Notes: generated from the sequence alone by a model not told the origin. 64,000 nt of DNA from Myroides phaeus (GCF_900099675.1 NZ_FNDQ01000002.1:1-64000); one strand, 5' to 3'. Positions 18,461 to 27,046 are shown, numbered from the stretch's first letter. Made by a program: numbers and translations.

Positions 18461-20626
18461 TTATAAATTGTTTAAAATGAAGTTTGTCATTTTAGTGTAC
18501 AATTGCAATCTTGTGTTACCACCGTAAATACCGTGGTTTCTATCTGGATAGATCAGCCAATCAAAATCTTTGTTCTTTTGAACTAAAGTTTCAATCATTG
18601 CCATAGCATTTTGTACGTGAACGTTGTCATCTGCCGTACCGTGGATTAATAAATAACGTCCTTTAAGCTTGTCAGCGTGAGTAAAAGGAGAGTTATCATC
18701 ATACCCTTTAGGATTTTCTTGAGGTGTTGTCATGTATCTTTCTGTGTAGATACTATCGTAATATCTCCAGTTGATAACTGGTGCAACAGCAATTGCCATT
18801 TTGAAAACATCATTTCCTTTAAGCAAACAATTAGACGACATAAAGCCTCCGTAACTCCATCCCCAAATACCAATTCTACTTGCGTCAACATAACTTTGTT
18901 CTCCCAAGTATTTAGCAGCTATAATTTGGTCTTCTACTTCGTATTTACCTAATTGAAGTTGAGTAGTTTTTTTAAACTCAGCTCCTCTGAATCCAGTTCC
19001 TCTACCGTCAACTGTTACTACAATGTATCCTTTCTGAGTAAGCATTGCGTGCCAGTAATCATTAGAGTCAAACCATTTGTCAGCTACTTGTTGTGAACCT
19101 GGTCCGCTGTATTGATACATAAAAACAGGGTATTGTTTATTAGCGTCAAAATCAGCTGGTTTCATCATCCAAGCATTTAGCTTTAAACCGTTTACTGTAG
19201 GAATTTGGATAAACTCTTTAGCCGGTAGTTGGTAAGCTGTTAGTTTTTGTTCTAACTCTTTATTGTTTAAAATCTCTTTTACCACTTTACCATTCTTAGA
19301 ATTGTTTAAAGTGTATGTAGGTGCATTTTTACTTGAAGAGTAGATATTGATAAACAAATCAAACTGAGGACTAAACACAGCTGTATTCGTTCCTAAATTG
19401 TCAGTTAATCTCGTTTTGTTTTTTCCGTTTAAATCAATTGCGTATATATCACGGTAGATAGATCCACGTTCTACAGATTGATAAAATAGCTTTTTTGCTT
19501 TGGTATCAATTCCATAATAATCCGTTACTTCCCAGTTACCTTTAGTTACTTGGTTAATTAACTTTCCATCTTTGTTATAGTAGTATAAGTGGTTGAAACC
19601 ATCGCGTTCGCTTAACCAAACAAAACTATTGTCTTGTAAAAAGTTAACCGTAGCTACATCAACATAAGCTTTATCCGTTTCGTTTAAGATTAGTTTTTTA
19701 GTCAATGTTTTACCATCGATAAAGAATAATTTTAAATCATTTTGGTGTCTATTGATAACCTGAGCACTTAAAAGGTTGCTGTCATTTGTCCACTTAATTC
19801 TTGGGATGTAGAAATCGTTGAATTCAGACAAATCAACTTGTGCTGTAGAATTTTGTTTTAAATCGTAGATGTGAATAGAAACCAAAGAGTTGTTTTCACC
19901 TGCCTTAGGATATTTGAATTTATCTTGTGTAGGGTATAAACCTGTTCCGTAAACATCCATTGAATATTCAGGAACGTCAGTTTCGTCAAACTTAACATAA
20001 GCTAATTTATCACCATCTTTATTCCAGTCGAACATACGAACAATGCTGAACTCTTCTTCATAAACCCAATCAGAAATACCATTAATAACGTGATTTTTTT
20101 CTCCGTCATTTGTTATTTGCTGTGTTTTTTGAGAAGTGATGTCGTAAATAAACAAGTTATTTTTGTACGCATAAGCAATTTTAGACCCATCGTTAGAAAA
20201 AGTAGGTTCTAAAATTTTATGGTCTGCAATTTTGACAAGTGTATTTTTTGTAGGATTAAACAAATAATAATCAGCCAAAGCCGAACGGCGATAGATTGGT
20301 GTAGAATTTGTTCCGATTAACAGTTGTTCTTCTTTATGGTCAAATACATACGTATCAATAGAAGTTATGTCTTTAAAATCACTTGTAGAGAAGATTGTAT
20401 TAACCTTTTGTAGTGTTTGGAAACTGTATAGGTTAATTTCTTGCATGTCTTTGTTAACGCGCTCAATACGTGAGTATTGGTTGGATTTTTCCATAGCGTT
20501 GACAGATTGCATTACTTTAGTTTTGAAAGAACCATTCCAAATTTCTTCCTGTTCAATTTGTTTTTGAGCAAACCCAAATTGCGATGTAATAATGCAAAAT
20601 AGTAGGGTAATCTTAAGATGTTTCAT
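18461..20626 (-). CDS. Dipeptidyl peptidase IV-like S9 peptidase, secreted
   Basis: This prolyl oligopeptidase-family serine peptidase removes N-terminal dipeptides. The N-terminal beta-propeller carries the DWVYEEEF motif whose glutamates bind the free amino terminus, which favours DPP-IV over other S9 enzymes. The C-terminal alpha/beta-hydrolase triad is Ser591 in GWSYGGF, Asp666 in HGTADDNVH and His698 in DRNHGIYGG. I start at the ATG at 20626 because it gives a clean signal peptide (721 residues); an upstream in-frame start adds nine residues. Its place ahead of the peptide transporters suggests extracellular peptide scavenging. Confidence 0.93.
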   Translation of the reverse strand: MKHLKITLLFCIITSQFGFAQKQIEQEEIWNGSFKTKVMQSVNAMEKSNQYSRIERVNKDMQEINLYSFQTLQKVNTIFSTSDFKDITSIDTYVFDHKEEQLLIGTNSTPIYRRSALADYYLFNPTKNTLVKIADHKILEPTFSNDGSKIAYAYKNNLFIYDITSQKTQQITNDGEKNHVINGISDWVYEEEFSIVRMFDWNKDGDKLAYVKFDETDVPEYSMDVYGTGLYPTQDKFKYPKAGENNSLVSIHIYDLKQNSTAQVDLSEFNDFYIPRIKWTNDSNLLSAQVINRHQNDLKLFFIDGKTLTKKLILNETDKAYVDVATVNFLQDNSFVWLSERDGFNHLYYYNKDGKLINQVTKGNWEVTDYYGIDTKAKKLFYQSVERGSIYRDIYAIDLNGKNKTRLTDNLGTNTAVFSPQFDLFINIYSSSKNAPTYTLNNSKNGKVVKEILNNKELEQKLTAYQLPAKEFIQIPTVNGLKLNAWMMKPADFDANKQYPVFMYQYSGPGSQQVADKWFDSNDYWHAMLTQKGYIVVTVDGRGTGFRGAEFKKTTQLQLGKYEVEDQIIAAKYLGEQSYVDASRIGIWGWSYGGFMSSNCLLKGNDVFKMAIAVAPVINWRYYDSIYTERYMTTPQENPKGYDDNSPFTHADKLKGRYLLIHGTADDNVHVQNAMAMIETLVQKNKDFDWLIYPDRNHGIYGGNTRLQLYTKMTNFILNNL

Positions 20627-20811
20627 TATATATTTAATCGAAAAAACTTCCAATTTTAATGAAAAAATATGATTTACACCAATTTATTTTTCGGAATAGG
20701 CAATAAAAGCTTAAATCTATTGACGCAATTTTGCCAAAGAAAGTCATAATAAATTAAACAAAAATGAGTGTTTGTTGATTTTTTAGTTTTTTTAACCTTG
20801 TAAGAATGAGT

Positions 20812-20819
20812 TATCTTTG
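20812..20819 (+). promoter_or_regulatory. -7 box for the mvaA transcript
   Basis: TATCTTTG matches the TAnnTTTG box, 18 bases before the mvaA start codon. No well-spaced TTG -33 element is evident. Confidence 0.5.
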
Positions 20820-20836
20820 TCGCTTAAATAAAAATT

Positions 20837-22156
20837 ATGAAGGCAGGTAATATTAATGGTTTTTCTAAGTTAAGTAAACGTGACAAAATCAATTGGATAG
20901 CTCAGACGTATTTTTCAAACCCTGAAGATGTAGTTGAATTAATCGAGCAATATTGGAATTCAGACGAGGAGTTACAAAAACTTCACGATGAGTTTATCGA
21001 GAATACAATTACGAATTTTTATTTACCATTTGGTGTAGCTCCTAACTTTCTTATCAATGACAAGTGGTACACAATTCCTATGGTAATTGAGGAGAGTTCG
21101 GTTGTTGCCGCTGCATCTAAAGCTGCAAAGTTTTGGTCTGAAAGAGGAGGGTTTAAAACGACTATTTTAGGTACAGAAAAAATAGGTCAAGTACACTTTA
21201 TCTACAAAGGAGATAAACAAAAACTGGAAGAATTTATAGCAAATACGCAACAAGCTTTTTTAGATGATACTTTTTCAATTACTCAGAACATGCAAAAGCG
21301 TGGAGGAGGAATTCAAAAAATCGAATTAAGAGATAAGACTGCTGATATTCCAAATTACTATCAACTACACGTTACTTTTGAGACGGTAGATAGTATGGGG
21401 GCTAATTTCATCAACTCGTGTTTAGAGCAAATAGCTTCTACCTTAAAAGCAAAAGCAATTGCTAATATAACTTTTACCGAAGAGGAAAAACAAATAGATG
21501 TAGTAATGAGTATTTTATCAAACTACGTTCCTAATTGTGTTGTTCGCGCTGAAGTTAGTTGTCCGGTTGAAGATTTGAAATCAGCGGATATTAAAGACCC
21601 TATTTTATTTGCAGAGAAGTTTGTACAAGCTGTTCGCATTGCAGAAGTAGAACCTTTTAGAGCTGTAACACATAATAAAGGTGTAATGAATGGTGTAGAT
21701 GCAGTTGTTGTTGCTACGGGTAATGATTTCCGCGCTATTGAGGCAGGAGTTCACGCCTATGCAGCTCGCAACGGACAATATAGTAGTTTATCACACGCTT
21801 CCTTAGAGAATGGTATTTTTAAATTTTGGATTGATTTACCGTTAGCTTTGGGCACAGTAGGAGGATTGACTTCATTACACCCAATGGTGAAAGTTGCTTT
21901 ACAAATGTTGCAAAAACCTTCAGCTACTGAGTTAATGCAAGTAATTGCAGTTGCCGGAATAGCACAGAACTTTGCAGCTGTTAAATCGCTTACAACTACG
22001 GGAATTCAACAAGGACATATGAAAATGCACTTGATGAATATCTTAAATCAATTTAAAGCAACTGATGCTGAGCGTGTAAAAGTAGTAGCACACTTTGAAA
22101 AGCATGTTGTTTCACATAGCGCAGTAGTTGAATTATTAGAAAGCCTTAGAAAATAA
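20837..22156 (+). CDS. mvaA: Hydroxymethylglutaryl-CoA reductase, class II type
   Basis: HMG-CoA reductase makes mevalonate from HMG-CoA with NAD(P)H. The soluble 439-residue form is like the bacterial class II (degradative-type) enzyme. ENTITNFYLPFGVAPNF near 55-71, the IEESSV segment with the candidate catalytic Glu at 85-86, the cofactor motif DSMGAN (185-190), the GNDFRAIEAG segment and a C-terminal His-containing lid (HVVSHSAV) all fit. In this phylum the enzyme is expected to work biosynthetically, for isoprenoids. Its stop overlaps the next ATG (TAATG). Confidence 0.92.
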   Translation: MKAGNINGFSKLSKRDKINWIAQTYFSNPEDVVELIEQYWNSDEELQKLHDEFIENTITNFYLPFGVAPNFLINDKWYTIPMVIEESSVVAAASKAAKFWSERGGFKTTILGTEKIGQVHFIYKGDKQKLEEFIANTQQAFLDDTFSITQNMQKRGGGIQKIELRDKTADIPNYYQLHVTFETVDSMGANFINSCLEQIASTLKAKAIANITFTEEEKQIDVVMSILSNYVPNCVVRAEVSCPVEDLKSADIKDPILFAEKFVQAVRIAEVEPFRAVTHNKGVMNGVDAVVVATGNDFRAIEAGVHAYAARNGQYSSLSHASLENGIFKFWIDLPLALGTVGGLTSLHPMVKVALQMLQKPSATELMQVIAVAGIAQNFAAVKSLTTTGIQQGHMKMHLMNILNQFKATDAERVKVVAHFEKHVVSHSAVVELLESLRK

Positions 22157-23073
22157 TGCAGACACAAAAGTTTTATAGTAACGGAAAATTACTTCTAACA
22201 GGAGAGTACTTGGTTTTAGATGGTGTACGTGCATTCGCTGTGCCTACTCGTTTTGGACAATCTATGGAAGTAACAGAAACATCAACAGGACTAATTCGTT
22301 GGACTAATTTTGATGCAGATGGCACGATGTGGATGCAAGAGGAAGTTACTATTGACGAAATAATTAATGTTAATAAACCAGATACTTCTACATTTCGTGG
22401 TGTATTGATTGATGTTTTAAGGGCAGCACATCAACAAAATGAGGTGTTGTTAAATAAAGCACAAGGCTTTGATGTTACCTGTGAATTAACTTTTCCTCGA
22501 ATTTGGGGACTGGGAACATCATCAACGTGGATTAACAATGTTGCTCAATGGTTTGGAATTAACGGTTTTCAATTGTTAGATGAATCGTTTGGAGGTAGTG
22601 GCTATGACATTGCCTGTGCACAATATGACAAACCGATTTTTTATAGAAGACAAGGCAACTCGCCAGAAGTTACACCGGTTACTTTTTCGCCTAATTTTAC
22701 AGACCACTTGTATTTTGTGTACTTAAATCAAAAGAAGAGTAGTAAAGAAGCAATTGCCAATTATCGCAAGAAGAAAAACTCTTTAGGAGATATTGGAAAT
22801 CGCATTGAAGAATTAGGAAAAGAAATGCAAGCGTGTGTAAGTTTTGATTTTTTTTGTGATTTGATCAAAGAGCACGAAGCATTGATGAGTCAGATTCTTG
22901 AACAAGAAACCGTGAAACAGCACTTGTTTGCTGATTTTGATGGAGAAGTTAAAAGCCTTGGTGCTTGGGGAGGAGATTTTGTATTGGTAGCCACTAAAGA
23001 AAATCCATCTTCGTATTTTGAAGCAAAAGGGTATATGACTATCGTACCATATAAAAAAATGATTGCTTTTTAG
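22156..23073 (+). CDS. GYDIA-family GHMP kinase
   Basis: This is a GHMP-superfamily small-molecule kinase. The phosphate-binding GLGTSS motif lies at 118-123, and GGSGYDIA at 146-153 defines the GYDIA group of Bacteroidota. It is translationally coupled to HMG-CoA reductase (TAATG), so a mevalonate-pathway role is strongly implied. The window also encodes a separate mevalonate kinase-like protein but no recognisable phosphomevalonate kinase, so this protein is a candidate for that step. That assignment is inference. A terminator follows about 130 bases on. Confidence 0.87.
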   Translation: MQTQKFYSNGKLLLTGEYLVLDGVRAFAVPTRFGQSMEVTETSTGLIRWTNFDADGTMWMQEEVTIDEIINVNKPDTSTFRGVLIDVLRAAHQQNEVLLNKAQGFDVTCELTFPRIWGLGTSSTWINNVAQWFGINGFQLLDESFGGSGYDIACAQYDKPIFYRRQGNSPEVTPVTFSPNFTDHLYFVYLNQKKSSKEAIANYRKKKNSLGDIGNRIEELGKEMQACVSFDFFCDLIKEHEALMSQILEQETVKQHLFADFDGEVKSLGAWGGDFVLVATKENPSSYFEAKGYMTIVPYKKMIAF

Positions 23074-23112
23074 TAGATAAAGTTCTATTTGTAATCATAA
23101 TACAGTATATTG

Positions 23113-23196
23113 CTCCCGATTAAGAATGACATAGTGCTATGTTATCAAAGTTTTGATAGTTTAGTTTTTTATGAGCAAATTGGGAGATTAAACTAT
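23113..23196 (+). ncRNA. Candidate structured 3'-UTR or small RNA
   Basis: Several hairpins are packed here. ACATAG/CTATGT (23129-23142) and ATCAAA/TTTGAT (23144-23157) are perfect. They can be enclosed by CTCCCGATT (23113-23121) with AATTGGGAG (23178-23186, one mismatch-like pair). ATAGTTTA (23156-23163) and TAAACTAT (23189-23196) offer a competing perfect stem. A terminator follows directly. No known RNA family is recognised. Confidence 0.4.
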
Positions 23197-23202
23197 TGTA
23201 AA

Positions 23203-23232
23203 AGGGTGTCCGTAAAGGATGCCCTTTTTTTG
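23203..23232 (+). terminator. Terminator for the mvaA-GYDIA kinase transcript
   Basis: GGGTGTCC pairs with GGATGCCC (two G-U pairs) around a short GTAAA loop, followed by seven T. It closes the structured region downstream of the GHMP kinase gene. Confidence 0.75.
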
Positions 23233-23242
23233 TTTCATTACA

Positions 23243-23320
23243 CCTACTATTTGTTTATAAGTTGAGAACTAATAATAGTTGGTCAAATAAAAATCTTAGT
23301 TACTTCAGTAGTTTCTTTTC
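23243..23320 (-). repeat. Third, degraded copy of the dispersed repeat
   Basis: AAGTTGAGAACTAA, followed after about 17 bases by AAAATCTTAGTTA, matches the reverse complement of the 62737-62786 repeat in the same order, with an insertion between the blocks. Orientation is opposite to the other two copies. Probably the scar of a mobile element. Confidence 0.4.
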
Positions 23321-23394
23321 AATTGAGTTAAGCGTTGGGATAGGGACGTTAAAACAAGGCTATTACACTATTTTTTACACTTCATTTAAAGAGT

Positions 23395-23461
23395 GCTTGT
23401 ATAGTGTATGTATAGTACTTGTATACTGCTTGTATACTTTCTATGTAAAAGTATACAAGCA
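23395..23461. repeat. 11-bp tandem repeat followed by a 14-bp inverted repeat
   Basis: Four 11-base units of the form GCTTGTATACT lie at 23395-23405, 23406-23416, 23417-23427 and 23428-23438. The last unit is part of the left arm TGCTTGTATACTTT (23427-23440), which is perfectly complementary to AAAGTATACAAGCA (23448-23461) across a 7-base loop. No gene I trust overlaps it. Confidence 0.65.
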
Positions 23462-23657
23462 TACTACATATATTAAACATTGGATATACATACAGACAGC
23501 ATAAAACTTGTCTATTTTAATATAGATGTAGTTGTGCCAGATAAAGGACTTTGTTCCGATAAATATGAAAAGGATTGTGAAGTTGTAGGGTTATACAAGG
23601 ATAAAGAAGTTTTTTGCTGATTTTTATGGGCGTGATTGTATTTTGATTAACATTATT

Positions 23658-23689
23658 TTTGTTAATTAAATAAGACTGTTATATATTTG
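23658..23689 (+). promoter_or_regulatory. Promoter for the 64-residue membrane protein
   Basis: TTTG (23658-23661) and TATATTTG (23682-23689) are separated by 20 bases, a good match to the phylum's promoter. The ATG is 22 bases further on, which supports the small frame being a gene. Confidence 0.6.
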
Positions 23690-23710
23690 TAAAAATTTAA
23701 AAATAACAAT

Positions 23711-23905
23711 ATGCATTATATTAATATTAAATTGTTTATAATTATTTACTTACTTATTTTGTTCTATTTCATAGTTAGTGGATATAGATTAAATACAGCT
23801 AATAAAAAGAGAAAGGTGAATAGTAAATACTTATTTTATAACATTGTTCATGTTTTACTTATTGTATTTTCTGTATATGAATATTATATAAGTGTTAGAA
23901 ATTAA
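23711..23905 (+). CDS. Small two-helix membrane protein, unknown function
   Basis: This 64-residue frame encodes two hydrophobic helices (about 6-25 and 42-60) joined by a basic loop (NTANKKRKVNSK). I recognise no family. The well-placed promoter directly upstream is the main reason to believe it. It sits in a gap with repeat remnants, so it may be a recently acquired or lineage-specific gene. Small hydrophobic basic proteins of this shape can be toxins of type I systems or subunits of larger complexes. Nothing here decides between these. Confidence 0.45.
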   Translation: MHYINIKLFIIIYLLILFYFIVSGYRLNTANKKRKVNSKYLFYNIVHVLLIVFSVYEYYISVRN

Positions 23906-24112
23906 AGGTAAAAGAGAGGACTGAAAAGAGAACTATTTAGTGTATTGTTGTGCCATTTTTTAACTGGCGCCAAGTACCACAGAAATGTCACTTGTTGTGT
24001 GTTTTATATTTAAAATTTCATGTATTCATTTTAAAAATCACTCAATACTTCAGCAAGACTTTGCTCTTTATTTGGAACACTTTTCTTTCATTGCTTGTTC
24101 AATCTTTATGTT

Positions 24113-24529
24113 TTATTGAGATAATATCTGTTCTAACTGTTGTATTCTCTGAATTCTGTTCCAGTCAAATGTTTTAGTTTCTTGAGATAGATAATTTAAA
24201 AGAAGTAGAGCTTTTTGTTGATAAGCAATAGCCTGTTTAGGAGCTATAGCTTTTACTTTATTACTGGCTGTGAATAGGATATCAGCAAGTAGTTCAATAT
24301 TGTTTAGGTCAAAAGCTTTGGTATGCAAAAGAAAGTCAATAGCTTCTTTACTGTTTGGTAACGCGATAAAATCATCCAATTGGATAAAGTTGTCTTCAGA
24401 AAGTTTTTTGCCCATTGCTTGAAGCTCATCCTCTGATTTAAAATCTTCAAGAGGGAGCGAATTAAAAACGGCCCTAAGTAAAAGAGCCGCTTGTTGTATC
24501 ATTCGAAGAACCATATCCCTTTTTTCCAC
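24113..24529 (-). CDS. Hypothetical helical protein, DUF6483-like
   Basis: This 138-residue protein appears all-helical and soluble, starting EKRDMVLRMIQQAALLLRAV. That opening resembles the DUF6483 family, but my recognition is weak. The C-terminal part looks like paired helices of a TPR-type repeat. It likely starts at GTG (24529), sharing its G with the TAG stop of the upstream lipoprotein gene, so translation is coupled. An in-frame ATG five codons in is the alternative start. Function unknown. Confidence 0.65.
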   Translation of the reverse strand: MEKRDMVLRMIQQAALLLRAVFNSLPLEDFKSEDELQAMGKKLSEDNFIQLDDFIALPNSKEAIDFLLHTKAFDLNNIELLADILFTASNKVKAIAPKQAIAYQQKALLLLNYLSQETKTFDWNRIQRIQQLEQILSQ

Positions 24530-25077
24530 TATTTGACAGGTCTTAATGTGTTGCTGAAAGTAACTTTAAAAGGAATTTCTTTATTTGCATTGTTTTTCAT
24601 TACATAAATGAATTTAAACATTTTAGCGTGATCAGCCTCAATTGTTAACTCACCTCCTGTAAAGCTATCTGTTATAATAACATCTTGTTCGTTTTCTATT
24701 CGAATAGATTTAGCAATACCAGACTTTAGGTCACTCATTGTCATTCCTCTAAAAAAAGATTTACTACCATTTTTTACTGTAATGTTCTCTCCTTTAAATC
24801 CTTTTGTTAAGATGATAACAGAATATTTGTCTTCAGAAGCTCTCATTCCTTTTAAATAGTTGTCTCTTGTTTGTTCAGATACAGAGCGAAAATCATCTCT
24901 CACTTGTGCGTATTCTGGTAAGTCAACAACATCTTTTTCGACAGGAAGTCTTTCTTCCTCTTTGATTTTTTCTATCTTTTCTTCAATAGTCAGTTCCTTT
25001 TTAGGTGTAAAAACAGACGAACCTGATTTACACATTGAGAACAAAACGATTAATGCTAAGAAGGGTAATTTTTTCAT
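24529..25077 (-). CDS. Putative lipoprotein, unknown function
   Basis: The 182-residue protein has a short signal sequence and a lipobox-like FSMC with Cys16. A charged segment (about 28-50) precedes a compact domain rich in beta-prone residues. No catalytic motif is visible and I do not recognise the family. The gene overlaps the following helical-protein gene by one base, so the two probably act together. Promoter elements were not clear. Confidence 0.7.
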   Translation of the reverse strand: MKKLPFLALIVLFSMCKSGSSVFTPKKELTIEEKIEKIKEEERLPVEKDVVDLPEYAQVRDDFRSVSEQTRDNYLKGMRASEDKYSVIILTKGFKGENITVKNGSKSFFRGMTMSDLKSGIAKSIRIENEQDVIITDSFTGGELTIEADHAKMFKFIYVMKNNANKEIPFKVTFSNTLRPVK

Positions 25078-25118
25078 ATTCTTAATTTAACGATGATAAG
25101 TATGCGATCGTAAGTAAG

Positions 25119-25126
25119 TATCTTTG
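25119..25126 (+). promoter_or_regulatory. -7 box ahead of the HI0933 flavoprotein gene
   Basis: TATCTTTG fits TAnnTTTG. It lies 76 bases before the start codon, so the leader would be longer than average here. Confidence 0.4.
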
Positions 25127-25202
25127 TGGCGGTAAAGATAAATTTTTACAATAGAATAAAAAATTGTAAAAGTTGCGAATAATGTTAAAACTGTATTTTT
25201 AA

Positions 25203-26426
25203 ATGAATTACGACGTCATATTAGTAGGAGGAGGGGCCGCTGGATTTTTTACAGCAATCAATCTTGCAGAGAGAAAAAAAGGGCTTAAAATAGCAATATT
25301 AGAAAGGGGAAAAGAAGTTCTTTCAAAAGTTAGAATTTCTGGTGGAGGACGTTGTAATGTAACTCACGCGTGCTTTGATCCTAAAGAGCTTACACAGTTT
25401 TATCCGCGAGGAGCAAAGGAGTTATTAGGACCTTTTCACCAGTTTTGTGCTGGAGATACAATAGCTTGGTTTGAAGATCACGGTGTAACCTTGAAGATTG
25501 AAGAAGACGGTAGAATGTTTCCTGATACAGATTCATCACAGACTATTATTGAGTGTTTTTTAAAGGCAGCAAGACAGTTGAAAATTGATGTTTTGACAGG
25601 AACAAGTGTACAAAGTGTGTTTAAAAAAGAGAACTCTTGGAAATTAGATACGACAAATGGAGGGTATGAATGTTCGCATTTAGTGATGACAACAGGAAGT
25701 AATCCTAAAATATGGGGATTAATCAATGAGCTTGGACATAAAATTGTAGCGCCTGTTCCGTCATTGTTTACATTTAATATCAAAGATAAACGCATTAAAG
25801 ATTTAATGGGAGTAGCAACTCCTGCTGAGGTAAAAGTAAAAGGAACAAAGTTAGAAGCAAGTGGTCCGTTGTTGATTACACATTGGGGAATGAGCGGTCC
25901 TGGTATTTTGCGTTTGTCAGCTTGGGGAGCTCGTATTTTAGCAGATAAAAATTATCAGTTTCAGATTAATGTGAATTGGTTGCCAAATCACGACTTTGAG
26001 TCTGTGATGGAATTATTGCAAACAATACGCAAGGAGCACGCTAAGAAAACTGTCATCAAAAGAGTGGAAATTGATTTGCCTAATCGTTTATGGGAAAGAA
26101 TTGTTGAGGTGTCTGGTTTTGCAAACGACGTAAAGTGGGCCGATGTTACTAATAAGCAGTTAGAAGTATTAGCTACTGAACTAACTAAGGCAGAAATGCA
26201 GGTTAATGGAAAGAGTACATTTAAAGACGAATTTGTAACTGCTGGAGGAATTGATTTAAAGGAAATTAATTTTAAAACAATGGAAAGTAAAATCAATACA
26301 GATTTGTATTTTGCAGGAGAAGTTGTAAACATAGACGCTATTACAGGAGGGTTTAACTTTCAGAATGCGTGGACAACAGGATTTATAGCAGCAAATGCTA
26401 TTTGTGATAAAATAGAAAACCAATAA
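25203..26426 (+). CDS. HI0933-family FAD-dependent oxidoreductase
   Basis: This flavoprotein of the HI0933/YhiN group is often annotated as a BaiN-like or aminoacetone oxidase-like NAD(P)/FAD-dependent oxidoreductase. The N-terminal dinucleotide site VGGGAAGFFTAINLAE and the SGGGRCNVTH motif (about 47-56) define it. The C-terminal GEVVNIDAITGGFNFQNAWTTG segment completes the FAD fold. The 407 residues match the family. The true substrate is not known for most members. It is followed after two bases by a small membrane gene, so the two are likely co-expressed. Confidence 0.9.
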   Translation: MNYDVILVGGGAAGFFTAINLAERKKGLKIAILERGKEVLSKVRISGGGRCNVTHACFDPKELTQFYPRGAKELLGPFHQFCAGDTIAWFEDHGVTLKIEEDGRMFPDTDSSQTIIECFLKAARQLKIDVLTGTSVQSVFKKENSWKLDTTNGGYECSHLVMTTGSNPKIWGLINELGHKIVAPVPSLFTFNIKDKRIKDLMGVATPAEVKVKGTKLEASGPLLITHWGMSGPGILRLSAWGARILADKNYQFQINVNWLPNHDFESVMELLQTIRKEHAKKTVIKRVEIDLPNRLWERIVEVSGFANDVKWADVTNKQLEVLATELTKAEMQVNGKSTFKDEFVTAGGIDLKEINFKTMESKINTDLYFAGEVVNIDAITGGFNFQNAWTTGFIAANAICDKIENQ

Positions 26427-26428
26427 GT

Positions 26429-26914
26429 ATGAAGTTTAACTACTATAACGTATCCAGTAGGATATTGCTATTTCTAATTTGTATAGGACCCTTTTTAGGT
26501 TGTGCTCTTTTCTTTTTGAGTATAGGAAATGTGTTGACGATTATTTTGAGTGTAGTAATGCTATTCTTATTTGTCGTGTTTTTATACAAAAGTAGCTTTA
26601 TGAATGTGACTATTGACGAAAAAGGAGTCTTATATAAAAGTCTGTTTCAAGAAAAAGCATTGCAATGGGAAGAAATAAAAGATGTTTTAATCGTTGTAAG
26701 AGAGCGACGTTCTATTCCTGACTACTACAAGTTAGACGAGTGGTTGGAAGCAGGTAAATTAGGTAAAAGTTATTTTATTCTATTTAGAACAACAGAAGGT
26801 TTTCCTGAAAACCCAATGTTTATGTTTAGTGCTCCAGTTGGAAGAGAGTATATAAGTGTGCAGTTTAGAAAAGGAGTAGAGCAAGCAATTAGAAAGAATT
26901 ATTTGAAGCTATAA
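26429..26914 (+). CDS. Two-helix membrane protein with PH-like domain
   Basis: This 161-residue protein begins with two closely spaced membrane helices (about 11-30 and 33-51). The soluble remainder, with VTIDEKGVLYKSLFQEKALQWEEIKDV, resembles the bacterial PH-like domain seen in many short Bacteroidota membrane proteins (fold-level recognition only). It lies two bases after the flavoprotein gene. Function unknown. Confidence 0.65.
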   Translation: MKFNYYNVSSRILLFLICIGPFLGCALFFLSIGNVLTIILSVVMLFLFVVFLYKSSFMNVTIDEKGVLYKSLFQEKALQWEEIKDVLIVVRERRSIPDYYKLDEWLEAGKLGKSYFILFRTTEGFPENPMFMFSAPVGREYISVQFRKGVEQAIRKNYLKL

Positions 26915-27017
26915 TGTAGTTTTTTATAGGTTGGTAATTACCGTATTATCCGTAAATTAGAAAAAGCTCTTTTAGATGAAAAATGCCATTGATAAGGACA
27001 TTTACAATAAAAGATAG

Positions 27018-27025
27018 TATTTTTG
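27018..27025 (+). promoter_or_regulatory. -7 box for mvaD
   Basis: TATTTTTG, a TAnnTTTG match, ends 21 bases before the ATG at 27047. It overlaps the TTG that would open a longer frame, which argues against the longer start. Confidence 0.5.
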
Positions 27026-27046
27026 TTTAAAGAAGAAGTAGTAAAA

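Larger units (their letters stand above)
23074..24112. other. Gene-poor kilobase
   Basis: This 1-kb gap holds the structured region and terminator at 23113-23232, a degraded repeat, the 11-bp tandem repeats, and one plausible 64-codon gene with its own promoter (23711-23905). Base composition is more AT-rich than the flanks. The stretch 23906-24112 shows nothing I can name, apart from CAAGTACCACA near 23976, which also occurs in the 62.5-kb hairpin region. Confidence 0.5.

Noticed and set aside
23262..23504. 80-codon open frame in the 23-kb gap
   Set aside because: It runs across the tandem and inverted repeats and a degraded repeat copy, has skewed composition (many Tyr, Cys and Thr from repeats), and no promoter or plausible start context.
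23950..24177. 75-codon frame on the plus strand
   Set aside because: It overlaps the 3' end of the minus-strand DUF6483-like gene and has no promoter or recognisable protein features.
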